64,000 nucleotides of DNA from Apostichopus japonicus (lineage: Eukaryota > Echinodermata > Holothuroidea > Aspidochirotida > Stichopodidae): assembly GCF_037975245.1 (NCBI RefSeq), contig NC_092576.1, forward strand, positions 20,771,611 through 20,835,610, read 5' to 3'. Below the pieces are notes generated by a model. It was given only the letters and a program-made list of their open reading frames with translations. It was not told the DNA's origin and ran no database searches. The position numbers and the translations under genes are program-made. Positions 43,987 through 58,185 of the stretch are shown here, piece by piece. Numbering within the stretch: the stretch's first letter is position 1; every line of letters starts with the position of its first letter.

Positions 43987-45798
43987 GATCGGTACCGCAC
44001 ATTCGATTGATCGGTACCGGACATTCGATTGATCGGTACGGAAAATTCGATTGATCGGTACCGCACATTCGATTGATCGGTACGGAACATTCGATTGATC
44101 GGTACCCCACATTCGATTGATAGGTACCGCACATTCGATTGATCGGCAAGGAACATTCGATTGATCGGTACCGCACATTCGATTGATCGGTACCGCACAT
44201 TCGATTGATCGGTACGGAAAATTCGATTGATCGGTACCGCACATTCGATTGATCGGTACGGAACATTCGATTGATCGATACCGCACATTCGATTGATCGG
44301 TACCGAACATTCGATTGATCGGTACCGCACATTCGATTGATCGGTACCGTACATTCGATTGATCTGTACCGCACATTCGATTGATCGGTACCGCACATTC
44401 GATTGATCGGTACCGCACATTCGATTGATCGGTACCGCACATTCCATTGATCGGTACCGCACATTCGATTGATCGGTACCGCACATTCTATTGATCGGTA
44501 CGGAAAACTCGATTGATTGCTACGGAACATTCGATTGATCAGTACCGCACATTCGATTGATCAGTACCGCACATTCGATTGATCGGTACGGAACATTCGA
44601 TTGATCGGTACGGAACATTCGATTGATCGGTACCGTACATTCGATTGATCGGTATCGCACGTTCGATTGATCGGTACGGAACATTCGATTGATCGGTACG
44701 GAACATTCGAATGATCGGTACCGCACATTCGATTGATCGGTACCGCACATTCGATTGATCGGTACGGTACATTCGATTGATCGGTTCCGAACATTCGATT
44801 GATCGGTACCGAACATTCAATTGATCGGTACGGAACATTCGATTGATAGGTACCGCACATTCGATTGATCGGTACCGCACATTCGATTGATCGATACGGA
44901 ACATTCGATTGATCGGTTCCGAACATTCGATTGATCGGTACCGCACATTCGATTGATCGGTACGGAACATTCGATTGATAGGTACCGCACATTCGATTGA
45001 TCGGTACCGCACATTCGATTGATAGGTACCGAACATTCGATTGATCGGTACCGCACATTCGATTGATCGGTACGGAAAATTCGATTGATCGGTACCGCAC
45101 ATTCTATTGATCGGTACTCAACATTCGATTGATCGATACCGCACATTCGATTGATCGGTACTGAACATTCGATTGATCGGTACCGCACATTCGATTGATC
45201 GGTACCGTACATTCGATTGAACTGTACCGCACATTCGATTGATCGGTACCGCACATTCGATTGATCGGTACCGCACATTCGATTGATCGGTACCGCACAT
45301 TCCATTGATCGGTACCGCACATTCGATTGATCGGTACCGCACATTCTATTGATCGGTACGGAAAACTCGATTGATTGCTACGGAACATTCGATTGATCAG
45401 TACCGCACATTCGATTGATCAGTACCGCACATTCGATTGATCGGTACGGAACATTCGATTGATCGGTACGGAACATTCGATTGATAGGTACCGCACATTC
45501 GATTGATCGGTACCGCACATTCGATTGATCGGTACGGTACATTCGATTGATCGGTTCCGAACATTCGATTGATCGGTACCGAACATTCAATTGATCGGTA
45601 CGGAACATTCGATTGATAGGTACCGCACATTCGATTGATCGGTACCGCACATTCGATTGATCGATACGGAACATTCGATTGATCGGTCCCGAACATTCGA
45701 TTGATCGGTACCGCACATTCGATTGATCGGTACGGAACATTCGATTGGAAGGTACCGCACATTCGATTGATCGGTACCGCACATTCGATTGATCGGTA
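43987..45798 (+). repeat. 1,782-bp tandem duplication, copy B
   Basis: This copy is adjacent to copy A. The odd GATTGGAAGG unit at 43,961 and 45,743 is present in both, which carries the agreement to about 45,798, where ACCGGAC in copy A faces ACCGCAC in copy B. No internal gain or loss of units was seen, so this pair is among the cleaner recent events in the window. Confidence 0.88.
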
Positions 45799-48700
45799 CC
45801 GCACATTCGATTGATCGGTATCGCACATTCGATTAATCGGTACGGAACATTCGATTGATCGGTACCGCACATTCGATTGATCGGTACCGCACATTCGTTT
45901 GATCGGTACCGCACATTCGATTGATCGGTACCGCACATTCGATTGATCGGTACCGATCATTCGATTGATCGGTACCGTACATTCGATTGATCGGTATCGC
46001 AGATTCGATTGATCGGTACGGAACATTCGATTGATCGGTACCGCACATTCGATTGATCGGTACCGCACATTCGATTGATCGGTACCGCACATTCGATTGA
46101 TCGATACGGAACATTCGATTGATCGGTACCGCACATTCGATTGATCGGCAAGGAACATTCGATTGATCAGTACCGCTTATTCGATTGATCGGTACCGCAC
46201 ATTCGATTGATCGGTACCGCACATTCGATTGAACGGTACGGAACATTCCTTTGATCGGTACCGCACATTCGATTGATCGGTACCGCACATTCGATTGATC
46301 GGTATCGCACATTCGTTTGATCGGTACCGAACATTCGATTGATAGGTACCGCACATTCGATTGATCGGTACCGCACATTCGATTGATCTGTACCGCACAT
46401 TCGATTGATCGGTACCGCAGATTCGATTGATCGGTACCGCACATTCGATTGATCGGTACCGCACATTCCATTGATCGGTACCGCACATTCGATTGATCGG
46501 TACAGCACATTCGATTGATCGGTACGGAAAACATGATTGATTGCTACGGAACATTCGATTGATCAGTACCGCACATTCCATTGATCGGTACCGCACATTC
46601 GATTGATCGGTACAGCACATTCGATTGATCGTACCGCACATTCGATTGATCGGTACCGCACATTCGATTGATCGGTACCGTACATTCGATTGATCGGTAT
46701 GGCACGTTCGATTGATCGGTACGGAACATTCGATTGATCGGTACGGAACGTTCGATTGATCAGTACCGCACATTCGATTGATCGGTACCGCACATTCGAT
46801 TGATCGGCAAGGAACATTCGATTGATCGGTTCCGAACATTCGATTGATCGGTACCGAACATTCAATTGATGGGTTCCGCACATTCGATTGATCAGTACCG
46901 CATATTCGATTGATCGGCACTGAACATTCGATTGATCGGTACCGCACATTCGATTGATCGGTACGGAACATTCGATTGATCGGTACCGCACATTCGTTTG
47001 ATCGGTACGGAACATTCGATTGATCGGTACCGCACATTCGATTGATCTGTACAGCACATTCGATTGATCGGTACCGCACATTCGATTGATCGGTACCGCA
47101 CATTCGATTGATCGGTACCGCACATTCGTTTGATCGGTACGGAAAACTCGATTGATTGCTACGGAACATTCGATTGATAAGTACCGCACATTCGATTGAT
47201 CAGTACCGCACATTCGATTGATCGGTACGGAACATTCGATTGATCAGTACCGCACATTCGATTGATCAGTACCGCACATTCGATTGATCGGTACTGCACA
47301 TTCGATTGATCGGTACTGCACATTCGATTGATCGGTACCGAACATTCGATTGATTGGTACCGCACATTCGATTGGTCGGTACCGCACATTCGATTGATCT
47401 GTACCGCACATTCGATTGATCGGTACCGCAGATTCGATTGATCGGTACCGCACATTCGATTGATCGGTACAGCACATTCTATTGATCGGTACGGAAAACT
47501 CGATTGATTGCTACGGAACATTCGATTGATCAGTACCCCACATTCCATTGATCGGTACCGCACATTCGATTGAACGGTTCGGAACATTCGATTGATCGGT
47601 ACCGCACATTCGATTGATCGGTACGGAAAATTCGATTGATCGGTACGGAACATTCGATTGATCGGTACGGAACATTCGATTGATCGGTACCGCACATTCG
47701 ATTGATCGGTACCGCACATTCGATTGATCGGTACCGCACATTCGATTGATCGGTACCGATCATTGGATTGATCGGTACCGTACATTCGATTGATCGGTAT
47801 CGCACATTCGATTGATCGGTACGTAACATTCGATTGATCGGTACCGCACATTCGATTGATCGGTACCGCACATTCGATTGATCGGTACCGCACATTCGAT
47901 TGATCGATACGGAACATTCGATTGATCGGTACCGCACATTCGATTGATCGGTACCGCACATTCGAGTGATCGATACGGAACATTCGTTTGATCGGTACCG
48001 CACATTCGATTGATCGGTACCGCACATTCGATTGATCGGTACCGCACATTCGTTTGATCGGTACCGCACATTCGATTGATCGGTACTGCAATTCGATTGA
48101 TCGGTTCGGAACATTCGATTGGTCGGTAATGCACATTCGATTGATCGGTACTGCAATTCGATTGATCGGTTCGGAACATTCGATTGGTCGGTAATGCACA
48201 TTCGATTGATCGGTACCGCACATTCGAATGATCGGTACCGCACATTCGATTGATCGGTACGGAACATTCGATTGATCGGTACCGCACATTCGATTGATCG
48301 GTACGGAACATTTGATTGATCGGTAACGCACATTCGATTGATCGGTACCGCACATTTGATTGATCGGTACCGCACATTCGATTGATCGGTACGAAACATT
48401 CGATTGATCGGTACCGCACATTCGATTGATCGGTACCGCATATTCGATTGATCGGTACCGCACATTCGATTGATCGGTTCCGAACATTCGATTGATCGGT
48501 ACCGAACATTCGATTGATCGGTACCGCACATTCGATTGATCGGTACCGCATATTCGATTGATTGGCACTGAACATTCGATTGATCGGTACCGCACATTCG
48601 ATTGATCGGTACCGCACATTCGATTGATCGGTACATTCGATTGATCAATACCGCACATTCGATTGATCGGTACCGCACATTCGATTGATCGTCAAGGAAC

Positions 48701-49635
48701 ATTCGATTGATCGGTTCCGAACATTCGATTGATCGGTACCGAACATTCGATTGATCGGTTCCGCACATTCGATTGATCGGTACCGCATATTCGATTGATT
48801 GGCACTGAACATTCGATTTATCGGTACCGCACATTCGATTGATCGGTACGGAACATTCGATTGATCGGTACTGCACATTCGATTGATCTGTACCGCACAT
48901 TCGATTGATCGGTACTGCACATTCGATTGATCGGTACCGCACATTCGATTGATCGGTACCGCACATTCGATTTATCGGTACGGAACATTCGATTGATCGG
49001 TACCGCACATTCGATTGATCGGTACCGCACATTCGATTGATCGGCAAGGAACATTCGATTGATCGGTACCGCACATTCGATTGATCGGTACCGCACATTC
49101 GATTGATCGGTACGGAAAATTCGATTGATCGGTACCGAACATTCGATTGATCGGTACGGAACATTCGATTGATCGATACCGCACATTCGATTGATCGGTA
49201 CCGAACGTTCGATTGATCGGTACCGCACATTCGATTGATCGGTACCGTACATTCGATTGATCTGTACCGCACATTCGATTGATCGGTACCGCAGATTCGA
49301 TTGATCGGTACCGCACATTCGATTGATCGGTACCGCACATTCCATTGATCGGTACCGCACATTCGATTGATCGGTACCGCACATTCTATTGATCGGTACG
49401 GAAAACTCGATTGATTGCTACGGAACATTCGATTGATCAGTACCGCACATTCGATTGATCAGTACCGCACATTCGATTGATCGGTACGGAACATTCGATT
49501 GATAGGTACCGCACGTTCGATTGATCGGTACCGCACATTCGATTGATCGGTACCGTACATTCGATTGATCGGTATCGCACGTTCGATTGATCGGTACGGA
49601 ACATTCGATTGATCGGTACGGAACATTCGAATGAT
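45799..49635 (+). repeat. Mosaic satellite region, including a distant copy of the 8-9 kb module
   Basis: From about 45,780 to 47,030 the allele order matches 8,087-9,340 at an offset of 37,693 bp, including the palindrome-like GGTACCGATCATTCG unit and the 21-bp unit near 46,630. Four units (88 bp) are then missing before the marker at 47,147. Markers follow at 47,499 and 49,406, 1,907 bp apart, which is 87 units less 7 bases. Those 7 are accounted for by one 17-bp unit near 48,630 and two 21-bp units near 48,088 and 48,151. The marker at 46,532 has mutated to GGAAAACATG. No gene is supported. Confidence 0.82.
48626..48642 (+). repeat. 17-bp unit (5-bp deletion)
   Basis: GGTACATTCG stands where GGTACCGCACATTCG is normal; five bases are missing. 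A GATCAATACC unit follows. The same structure lies at 51,132, 55,525 and 62,162. Confidence 0.85.
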
Positions 49636-51126
49636 CGGTACCGCACATTCGATTGATCGGTACCGCACATTCGATTGATCGGTACGGTACATTCGATTGA
49701 TCGGTTCCGAACATTCGATTGATCGGTACCGAACATTCAATTGATCGGTACGGAACATTCGATTGATAGGTACCGCACATTCGATTGATCGGTACCGCAC
49801 GTTCGATTGATCGATACGGAACATTCGATTGATCGGTTCCGAACATTCGATTGATCGGTACCGCACATTCGATTGATCGGTACGGAACATTCGATTGATA
49901 GGTACCGCACATTCGATTGATCGGTACCGCACATTCGATTGATCGATACCGCACATTCGATTGATCGGTACAGCACATTCTATTGATCGGTACGGAAAAC
50001 TCGATTGATTGCTACGGAACATTCGATTGATCAGTACCCCACATTCCATTGATCGGTACCGCACATTCGATTGATCGGTTCGGAACATTCGATTGATCGG
50101 TACCGCACATTCGATTGATCGGTACGGAAAATTCGATTGATCGGTACGGAACATTCGATTGATCGGTACGGAACATTCGATTGATCGGTACCGCACATTC
50201 GATTGATCGGTACCGCACATTCGATTAATCGGTACCGCACATTCGATTGATCGGTACCGATCATTGGATTGATCGGTACCGTACATTCGATTGATCGGTA
50301 TCGCACATTCGATTGATCGGTACGTAACATTCGATTGATCGGTACCGCACATTCGATTGATCGGTACCGCACATTCGATTGATCGGTACCGCACATTCGA
50401 TTGATCGATACGGAACATTCGATTGATCGGTACCGCACATTCGATTGATCGGTACCGCACATTTGATTGATCGATACGGAACATTCGTTTGATCGGTACC
50501 GCACATTCGATTGATCGGTACCGCACATTCGATTGATCGGTACCGCACATTCGTTTGATCGGTACCGCACATTCGATTGATCGGTACTGCAATTCGATTG
50601 ATCGGTTCGGAACATTCGATTGGTCGGTAATGCACATTCGATTGATCGGTACCGCACATTCGAATGATCGGTACCGCACATTCGATTGATCGGTACTGCA
50701 CATTCGATTGATCGGTACCGCACATTCGATTGATCGGTACGGAACATTCGATTGATCGGTAACGCACATTCGATTGATCGGTACCGCACATTTGATTGAT
50801 CGGTACCGCACATTCGATTGATCGGTACGAAACATTCGATTGATCGGTACCGCACATTCGATTGATCGGTACGGTACATTCGATTTATCGGTACCGCACA
50901 TTCGATTGATCGGTACCGCACATTCGATTGATCGGTACCGCACATTCGATTGATCGATTCCGAACATTCGATTGATCGGTACCGAACATTCGATTGATCG
51001 GTACCGCACATTCGATTGATCGGTACCGCATATTCGATTGATTGGCACTGAACATTCGATTGATCGGTACCGCACATTCGATTGATCGGTACGGAACATT
51101 CGATTGATCGGTACCGCACATTCGAT

Positions 51127-51143
51127 TGATCGGTACATTCGAT
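51127..51143 (+). repeat. 17-bp unit (5-bp deletion)
   Basis: Same deletion and same following GATCAATACC unit as at 48,630, within the 4.4-kb duplication copy A. Confidence 0.85.
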
Positions 51144-52555
51144 TGATCAATACCGCACATTCGATTGATCGGTACCGCACATTCGATTGATCGTCAAGGA
51201 ACATTCGATTGATCGGTTCCGAACATTCGATTGATCGGTACCGAACATTCGATTGATCGGTTCCGCACATTCGATTGATCGGTACCGCATATTCGATTGA
51301 TTGGCACTGAACATTCGATTTATCGGTACCGCACATTCGATTGATCGGTACGGAACATTCGATTGATCGGTACTGCACATTCGATTGATCTGTACCGCAC
51401 ATTCGATTGATCGGTACTGCACATTCGATTGATCGGTACCGCACATTCGATTGATCGGTACCGCACATTCGATTTATCGGTACCGAACATTCGATTGATC
51501 GGTACCGCACATTCGATTGATCGGTACCGCACATTCGATTGATCGGTTCCGAACATTCGATTGATCGGTACCGCACATTCGATTGATCGGTACCGCACAT
51601 TCGATTGATCGGTACGGAAAATTCGATTGATCGGTACCGCACATTCGATTGATCGGTACGGAACATTCGATTGATCGATACCGCACATTCGATTGATCGG
51701 TACCGAACGTTCGATTGATCGGTACCGCACATTCGATTGATCGGTACCGTACATTCGATTGATCTGTACCGCACATTCGATTGATCGGTACCGCAGATTC
51801 GATTGATCGGTACCGCACATTCGATTGATCGGTACCGCACATTCCATTGATCGGTACCGCACATTCGATTGATCGGTACCGCACATTCTATTGATCGGTA
51901 CGGAAAACTCGATTGATTGCTACGGAACATTCGATTGATCAGTACCGCACATTCGATTGATCAGTACCGCACATTCGATTGATCGGTACCGCACATTCGA
52001 TTGATCGGTACGGAACATTCGATTGATAGGTACCGCACATTCGATTGATCGGTACCGCACATTCGATTGATCGGTACCGTACATTCGATTGATCGGTATC
52101 GCACGTTCGATTGATCGGTACGGAACATTCGATTGATCGGTACGGAACATTCGAATGATCGGTACCGCACATTCGATTGATCGGTACCGCACATTCGATT
52201 GATCGGTACGGTACATTCGATTGATCGGTTCCGAACATTCGATTGATCGGTACCGAACATTCAATTGATCGGTACGGAACATTCGATTGATAGGTACCGC
52301 ACATTCGATTGATCGGTACCGCACATTCGATTGATCGATACGGAACATTCGATTGATCGGTTCCGAACATTCGATTGATCGGTACCGCACATTCGATTGA
52401 TCGGTACGGAACATTCGATTGATAGGTACCGCACATTCGATTGATCGGTACGGCACATTCGATTGATCGGTACCGCACATTCGATTGATCGGTACCGCAC
52501 ATTCGTTTGATCGGTACCGCACATTCGATTGATCGGTACCGCACATTCGATTGAT

Positions 52556-52585
52556 CGGTACCGATCAATCGATTGATCGGTACCG
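52556..52585. repeat. 30-bp perfect palindrome
   Basis: The arms are the same as in the palindrome at 77-106, and the following units are also the same (GGTACCGTAC, then GGTATCGCAG). It belongs to the 4.4-kb duplication copy A. Confidence 0.9.
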
Positions 52586-55519
52586 TACATTCGATTGATC
52601 GGTATCGCAGATTCGATTGATCGGTACGGAACATTCGATTGATCGGTACCGCACATTCGATTGATCGGTACCGCACATTCGATTGATCGGTACCGCACAT
52701 TCGATTGATCGATACGGAACATTCGATTGATCGGTACCGTACATTCGATTGATCGGCAAGGAACATTCGATTGATCAGTACCGCTTATTCGATTGATCGG
52801 TACCGCACATTCGATTGATCGGTACCGCACATTCGATTGAACGGTACGGAACATTCGATTGATCGGTATCGCACATTCGTTTGATCGGTACCGAACATTC
52901 GATTGATAGGTACCGCAGATTCGATTGATCGGTACCGCACATTCGATTGATCGGTACCGCACATTCGATTGATCGATACGGAACATTCGATTGATCGGTA
53001 CCGTACATTCGATTGATCGGCAAGGAACATTCGATTGATCAGTACCGCTTATTCGATTGATCGGTACCGCACATTCGATTGATCGGTACCGCACATTCGA
53101 TTGAACGGTACGGAACATTCGATTGATCGGTATCGCACATTCGTTTGATCGGTACCGAACATTCGATTGATAGGTACCGCAGATTCGATTGATCGGTACC
53201 GCAGATTCGATTGATTGCTACGGAACATTCGATTGATCAGTACCGCACATTCCATTGATCGGTACCGCACATTCGATTGATCGGTACAGCACATTCGATT
53301 GATCGTACCGCACATTCGATTGATCGGTACCGCACATTCGATTGATCGGTACCGTACATTCGATTGATCGGTATGGCACGTTCGATTGATCGGTACGGAA
53401 CATTCGATTGATCGGTACGGAACATTCGATTGATCAGTACCGCACATTCGATTGATCGGTACCGCACATTCGATTGATCGGCAAGGAACATTCGATTGAT
53501 CGGTTCCGAACATTCGATTGATCGGTACCGAACATTCAATTGATGGGTTCCGCACATTCGATTGATCAGTACCGCATATTCGATTGATCGGCACTGAACA
53601 TTCGATTGATCGGTACCGCACATTCGATTGATCGGTACGGAACATTCGATTGATCGGTACCGCACATTCGTTTGATCGGTACGGAACATTCGATTGATCG
53701 AGACCGAACATTCGATTGATCTGTACCGCACATTCGATTGATCGGTACTGCACATTCGATTGATCGGTACCGCACATTCGATTGATCGGTACTGCACATT
53801 CGATTGATCTGTACAGCACATTCGATTGATCGGTACCGCACATTCGATTGATCGGTACCGCACATTCGATTGATCGGTACCGCACATTCTATTGATCGGT
53901 ACGGAAAACTCGATTGATTGCTACGGAACATTCGATTGATCAGTACCGCACATTCGATTGATCAGTACCGCACATTCGATTGATCGGTACGGAACATTCG
54001 ATTGATCGGTACCGCACATTCGATTGATCAGTACCGCACATTCGATTGATCGGTACCGCACATTCGATTGATCGGTACGGTACATTCGATTGATCGGTTC
54101 CGAACATTCGATTGATCGGTACCGAACATTCAATTGATCGGTACGGAACATTCGATTGATAGGTACCGCACATTCGATTGATCGGTACCGCACATTCGAT
54201 TGATCGATACGGAACATTCGATTGATCGGTTCCGAACATTCGATTGATCGGTACCGCACATTCGATTGATCGGTACGGAACATTCGATTGATAGGTACCG
54301 CACATTCGATTGATCGGTACCGCACATTCGATTGATCGATACCGCACATTCGATTGATCGGTACAGCACATTCTATTGATCGGTACGGAAAACTCGATTG
54401 ATTGCTACGGAACATTCGATTGATCAGTACCCCACATTCCATTGATCGGTACCGCACATTCGATTGATCGGTTCGGAACATTCGATTGATCGGTACCGCA
54501 CATTCGATTGATCGGTACGGAAAATTCGATTGATCGGTACGGAACATTCGATTGATCGGTACGGAACATTCGATTGATCGGTACCGCACATTCGATTGAT
54601 CGGTACCGCACATTCGATTAATCGGTACCGCACATTCGATTGATCGGTACCGATCATTGGATTGATCGGTACCGTACATTCGATTGATCGGTATCGCACA
54701 TTCGATTGATCGGTACGTAACATTCGAATGATCGGTACCGCACATTCGATTGATCGGTACCGCACATTCGATTGATCGGTACCGCACATTCGATTGATCG
54801 ATACGGAACATTCGATTGATCGGTACCGCACATTCGATTGATCGGTACCGCACATTTGATTGATCGATACGGAACATTCGTTTGATCGGTACCGCACATT
54901 CGATTGATCGGTACCGCACATTCGATTGATCGGTACCGCACATTCGTTTGATCGGTACCGCACATTCGATTGATCGGTACTGCAATTCGATTGATCGGTT
55001 CGGAACATTCGATTGGTCGGTAATGCACATTCGATTGATCGGTACCGCACATTCGAATGATCGGTACCGCACATTCGATTGATCGGTACTGCACATTCGA
55101 TTGATCGGTACCGCACATTCGATTGATCGGTACGGAACATTTGATTGATCGGTAACGCACATTCGATTGATCGGTACCGCACATTTGATTGATCGGTACC
55201 GCACATTCGATTGATCGGTACGAAACATTCGATTGATCGGTACCGCACATTCGATTGATCGGTACGGTACATTCGATTTATCGGTACCGCACATTCGATT
55301 GATCGGTACCGCACATTCGATTGATCGGTACCGCACATTCGATTGATCGATTCCGAACATTCGATTGATCGGTACCGAACATTCGATTGATCGGTACCGC
55401 ACATTCGATTGATCGGTACCGCATATTCGATTGATTGGCACTGAACATTCGATTGATCGGTACCGCACATTCGATTGATCGGTACGGAACATTCGATTGA
55501 TCGGTACCGCACATTCGAT

Positions 55520-55536
55520 TGATCGGTACATTCGAT
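55520..55536 (+). repeat. 17-bp unit (5-bp deletion)
   Basis: Partner of the 51,132 unit, exactly 4,393 bp later, in duplication copy B. Confidence 0.85.
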
Positions 55537-57036
55537 TGATCAATACCGCACATTCGATTGATCGGTACCGCACATTCGATTGATCGTCAAGGAACATTCG
55601 ATTGATCGGTTCCGAACATTCGATTGATCGGTACCGAACATTCGATTGATCGGTTCCGCACATTCGATTGATCGGTACCGCATATTCGATTGATTGGCAC
55701 TGAACATTCGATTTATCGGTACCGCACATTCGATTGATCGGTACGGAACATTCGATTGATCGGTACTGCACATTCGATTGATCTGTACCGCACATTCGAT
55801 TGATCGGTACCGCACATTCGATTGATCGGTACCGCACATTCGATTGATCGGTACCGCACATTCGATTTATCGGTACCGAACATTCGATTGATCGGTACCG
55901 CACATTCGATTGATCGGTACCGCACATTCGATTGATCGGTTCCGAACATTCGATTGATCGGTACCGCACATTCGATTGATCGGTACCGCACATTCGATTG
56001 ATCGGTACGGAAAATTCGATTGATCGGTACCGCACATTCGATTGATCGGTACGGAACATTCGATTGATCGATACCGCACATTCGATTGATCGGTACCGAA
56101 CGTTCGATTGATCGGTACCGCACATTCGATTGATCGGTACCGTACATTCGATTGATCTGTACCGCACATTCGATTGATCGGTACCGCAGATTCGATTGAT
56201 CGGTACCGCACATTCGATTGATCGGTACCGCACATTCCATTGATCGGTACCGCACATTCGATTGATCGGTACCGCACATTCTATTGATCGGTACGGAAAA
56301 CTCGATTGATTGCTACGGAACATTCGATTGATCAGTAACGCACATTCGATTGATCAGTACCGCACATTCGATTGATCGGTACGGAACATTCGATTGATCG
56401 GTACGGAACATTCGATTGATAGGTACCGCACATTCGATTGATCGGTACCGCACATTCGATTGATCGGTACAGTACATTCGATTGATCGGTATCGCACGTT
56501 CGATTGATCGGTACGGAACATTCGATTGATCGGTACGGAACATTCGATTGATCGGTACCGCACATTCGATTGATCGGTACCGCACATTCGATTGATCGGT
56601 ACGGTACATTCGATTGATCGGTTCCGAACATTCGATTGATCGGTACCGAACATTCAATTGATCGGTACGGAACATTCGATTGATAGGTACCGCACATTCG
56701 ATTGATCGGTACCGCACATTCGATTGATCGATACGGAACATTCGATTGATCGGTTCCGAACATTCGATTGATCGGTACCGCACATTCGATTGATCGGTAC
56801 GGAACATTCGATTGATAGGTACCGCACATTCGATTGATCGGTACCGCACATTCGATTGATCGATACCGCACATTCGATTGATCGGTACCGCACATTCGAT
56901 TGATCGGTATCGCACATTCGATTAATCGGTACGGCACATTCGATTGATCGGTACCGCACATTCGATTGATCGGTACCGCACATTCGTTTGATCGGTACCG
57001 CACATTCGATTGATCGGTACCGCACATTCGATTGAT

Positions 57037-57066
57037 CGGTACCGATCAATCGATTGATCGGTACCG
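57037..57066. repeat. 30-bp perfect palindrome
   Basis: This is the partner of the palindrome at 52,556 in duplication copy B, 4,481 bp later, with the same arms and the same following units. Confidence 0.9.
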
Positions 57067-58185
57067 TACATTCGATTGATCGGTATCGCAGATTCGATTG
57101 ATCGGTACGGAACATTCGATTGATCGGTACCGCACATTCGATTGATCGGTACCGCACATTCGATTGATCGGTACCGCACATTCGATTGATCGATACGGAA
57201 CATTCGATTGATCGGTACCGTACATTCGATTGATCGGCAAGGAACATTCGATTGATCAGTACCGCTTATTCGATTGATCGGTACCGCACATTCGATTGAT
57301 CGGTACCGCACATTCGATTGAACGGTACGGAACATTCGATTGATCGGTATCGCACATTCGTTTGATCGGTACCGATCATTCGATTGATAGGTACCGCAGA
57401 TTCGATTGATCGGTACCGCAGATTCGATTGATCGGTACCGCACATTCGATTGATCGGTACCGCACATTCCATTGATCGGTACCGCACATTCGATTGATCG
57501 GTACCGCACATTCGATTGATCGATACGGAACATTCGATTGATCGGTACCGTACATTCGATTGATCGGCAAGGAACATTCGATTGATCAGTACCGCTTATT
57601 CGATTGATCGGTACCGCACATTCGATTGATCGGTACCGCACATTCGATTGAACGGTACGGAACATTCGATTGATCGGTATCGCACATTCGTTTGATCGGT
57701 ACCGAACATTCGATTGATAGGTACCGCAGATTCGATTGATCGGTACCGCAGATTCGATTGATTGCTACGGAACATTCGATTGATCAGTACCGCACATTCC
57801 ATTGATCGGTACCGCACATTCGATTGATCGGTACAGCACATTCGATTGATCGTACCGCACATTCGATTGATCGGTACCGCACATTCGATTGATCGGTACC
57901 GTACATTCGATTGATCGGTATGGCACGTTCGATTGATCGGTACGGAACATTCGATTGATCGGTACGGAACATTCGATTGATCAGTACCGCACATTCGATT
58001 GATCGGTACCGCACATTCGATTGATCGGCAAGGAACATTCGATTGATCGGTTCCGAACATTCGATTGATCGGTACCGAACATTCAATTGATGGGTTCCGC
58101 ACATTCGATTGATCAGTACCGCATATTCGATTGATCGGCACTGAACATTCGATTGATCGGTACCGCACATTCGATTGATCGGTAC

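Larger units (their letters stand above)
49636..54028 (+). repeat. About 4.4-kb duplication, copy A
   Basis: The segment from about 49,636 to 52,450 matches the one 4,393 bp later, including markers at 50,000 and 51,908, the 17-bp unit near 51,132 and the 21-bp unit near 50,588. After 52,451 the offset rises to 4,481 bp (four extra units in copy B) and then to 4,547 bp (three more). The 30-bp palindrome at 52,556 and the marker-like GATTGCTACGG at 53,206 belong to this later part. Confidence 0.85.
54029..58185 (+). repeat. About 4.4-kb duplication, copy B, with four- and three-unit gains
   Basis: Markers at 54,393 and 56,301 pair with 50,000 and 51,908 at +4,393 bp. The gained units lie near 56,844-56,932 and between about 57,370 and 57,530. 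The match to copy A ends near 58,185, where GGTACCGCAC stands against GGTACGGAAC. The palindrome at 57,037 pairs with the one at 52,556. Whole-unit gains inside an otherwise matching block show that local slippage or exchange continued after the large duplication. Confidence 0.83.
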
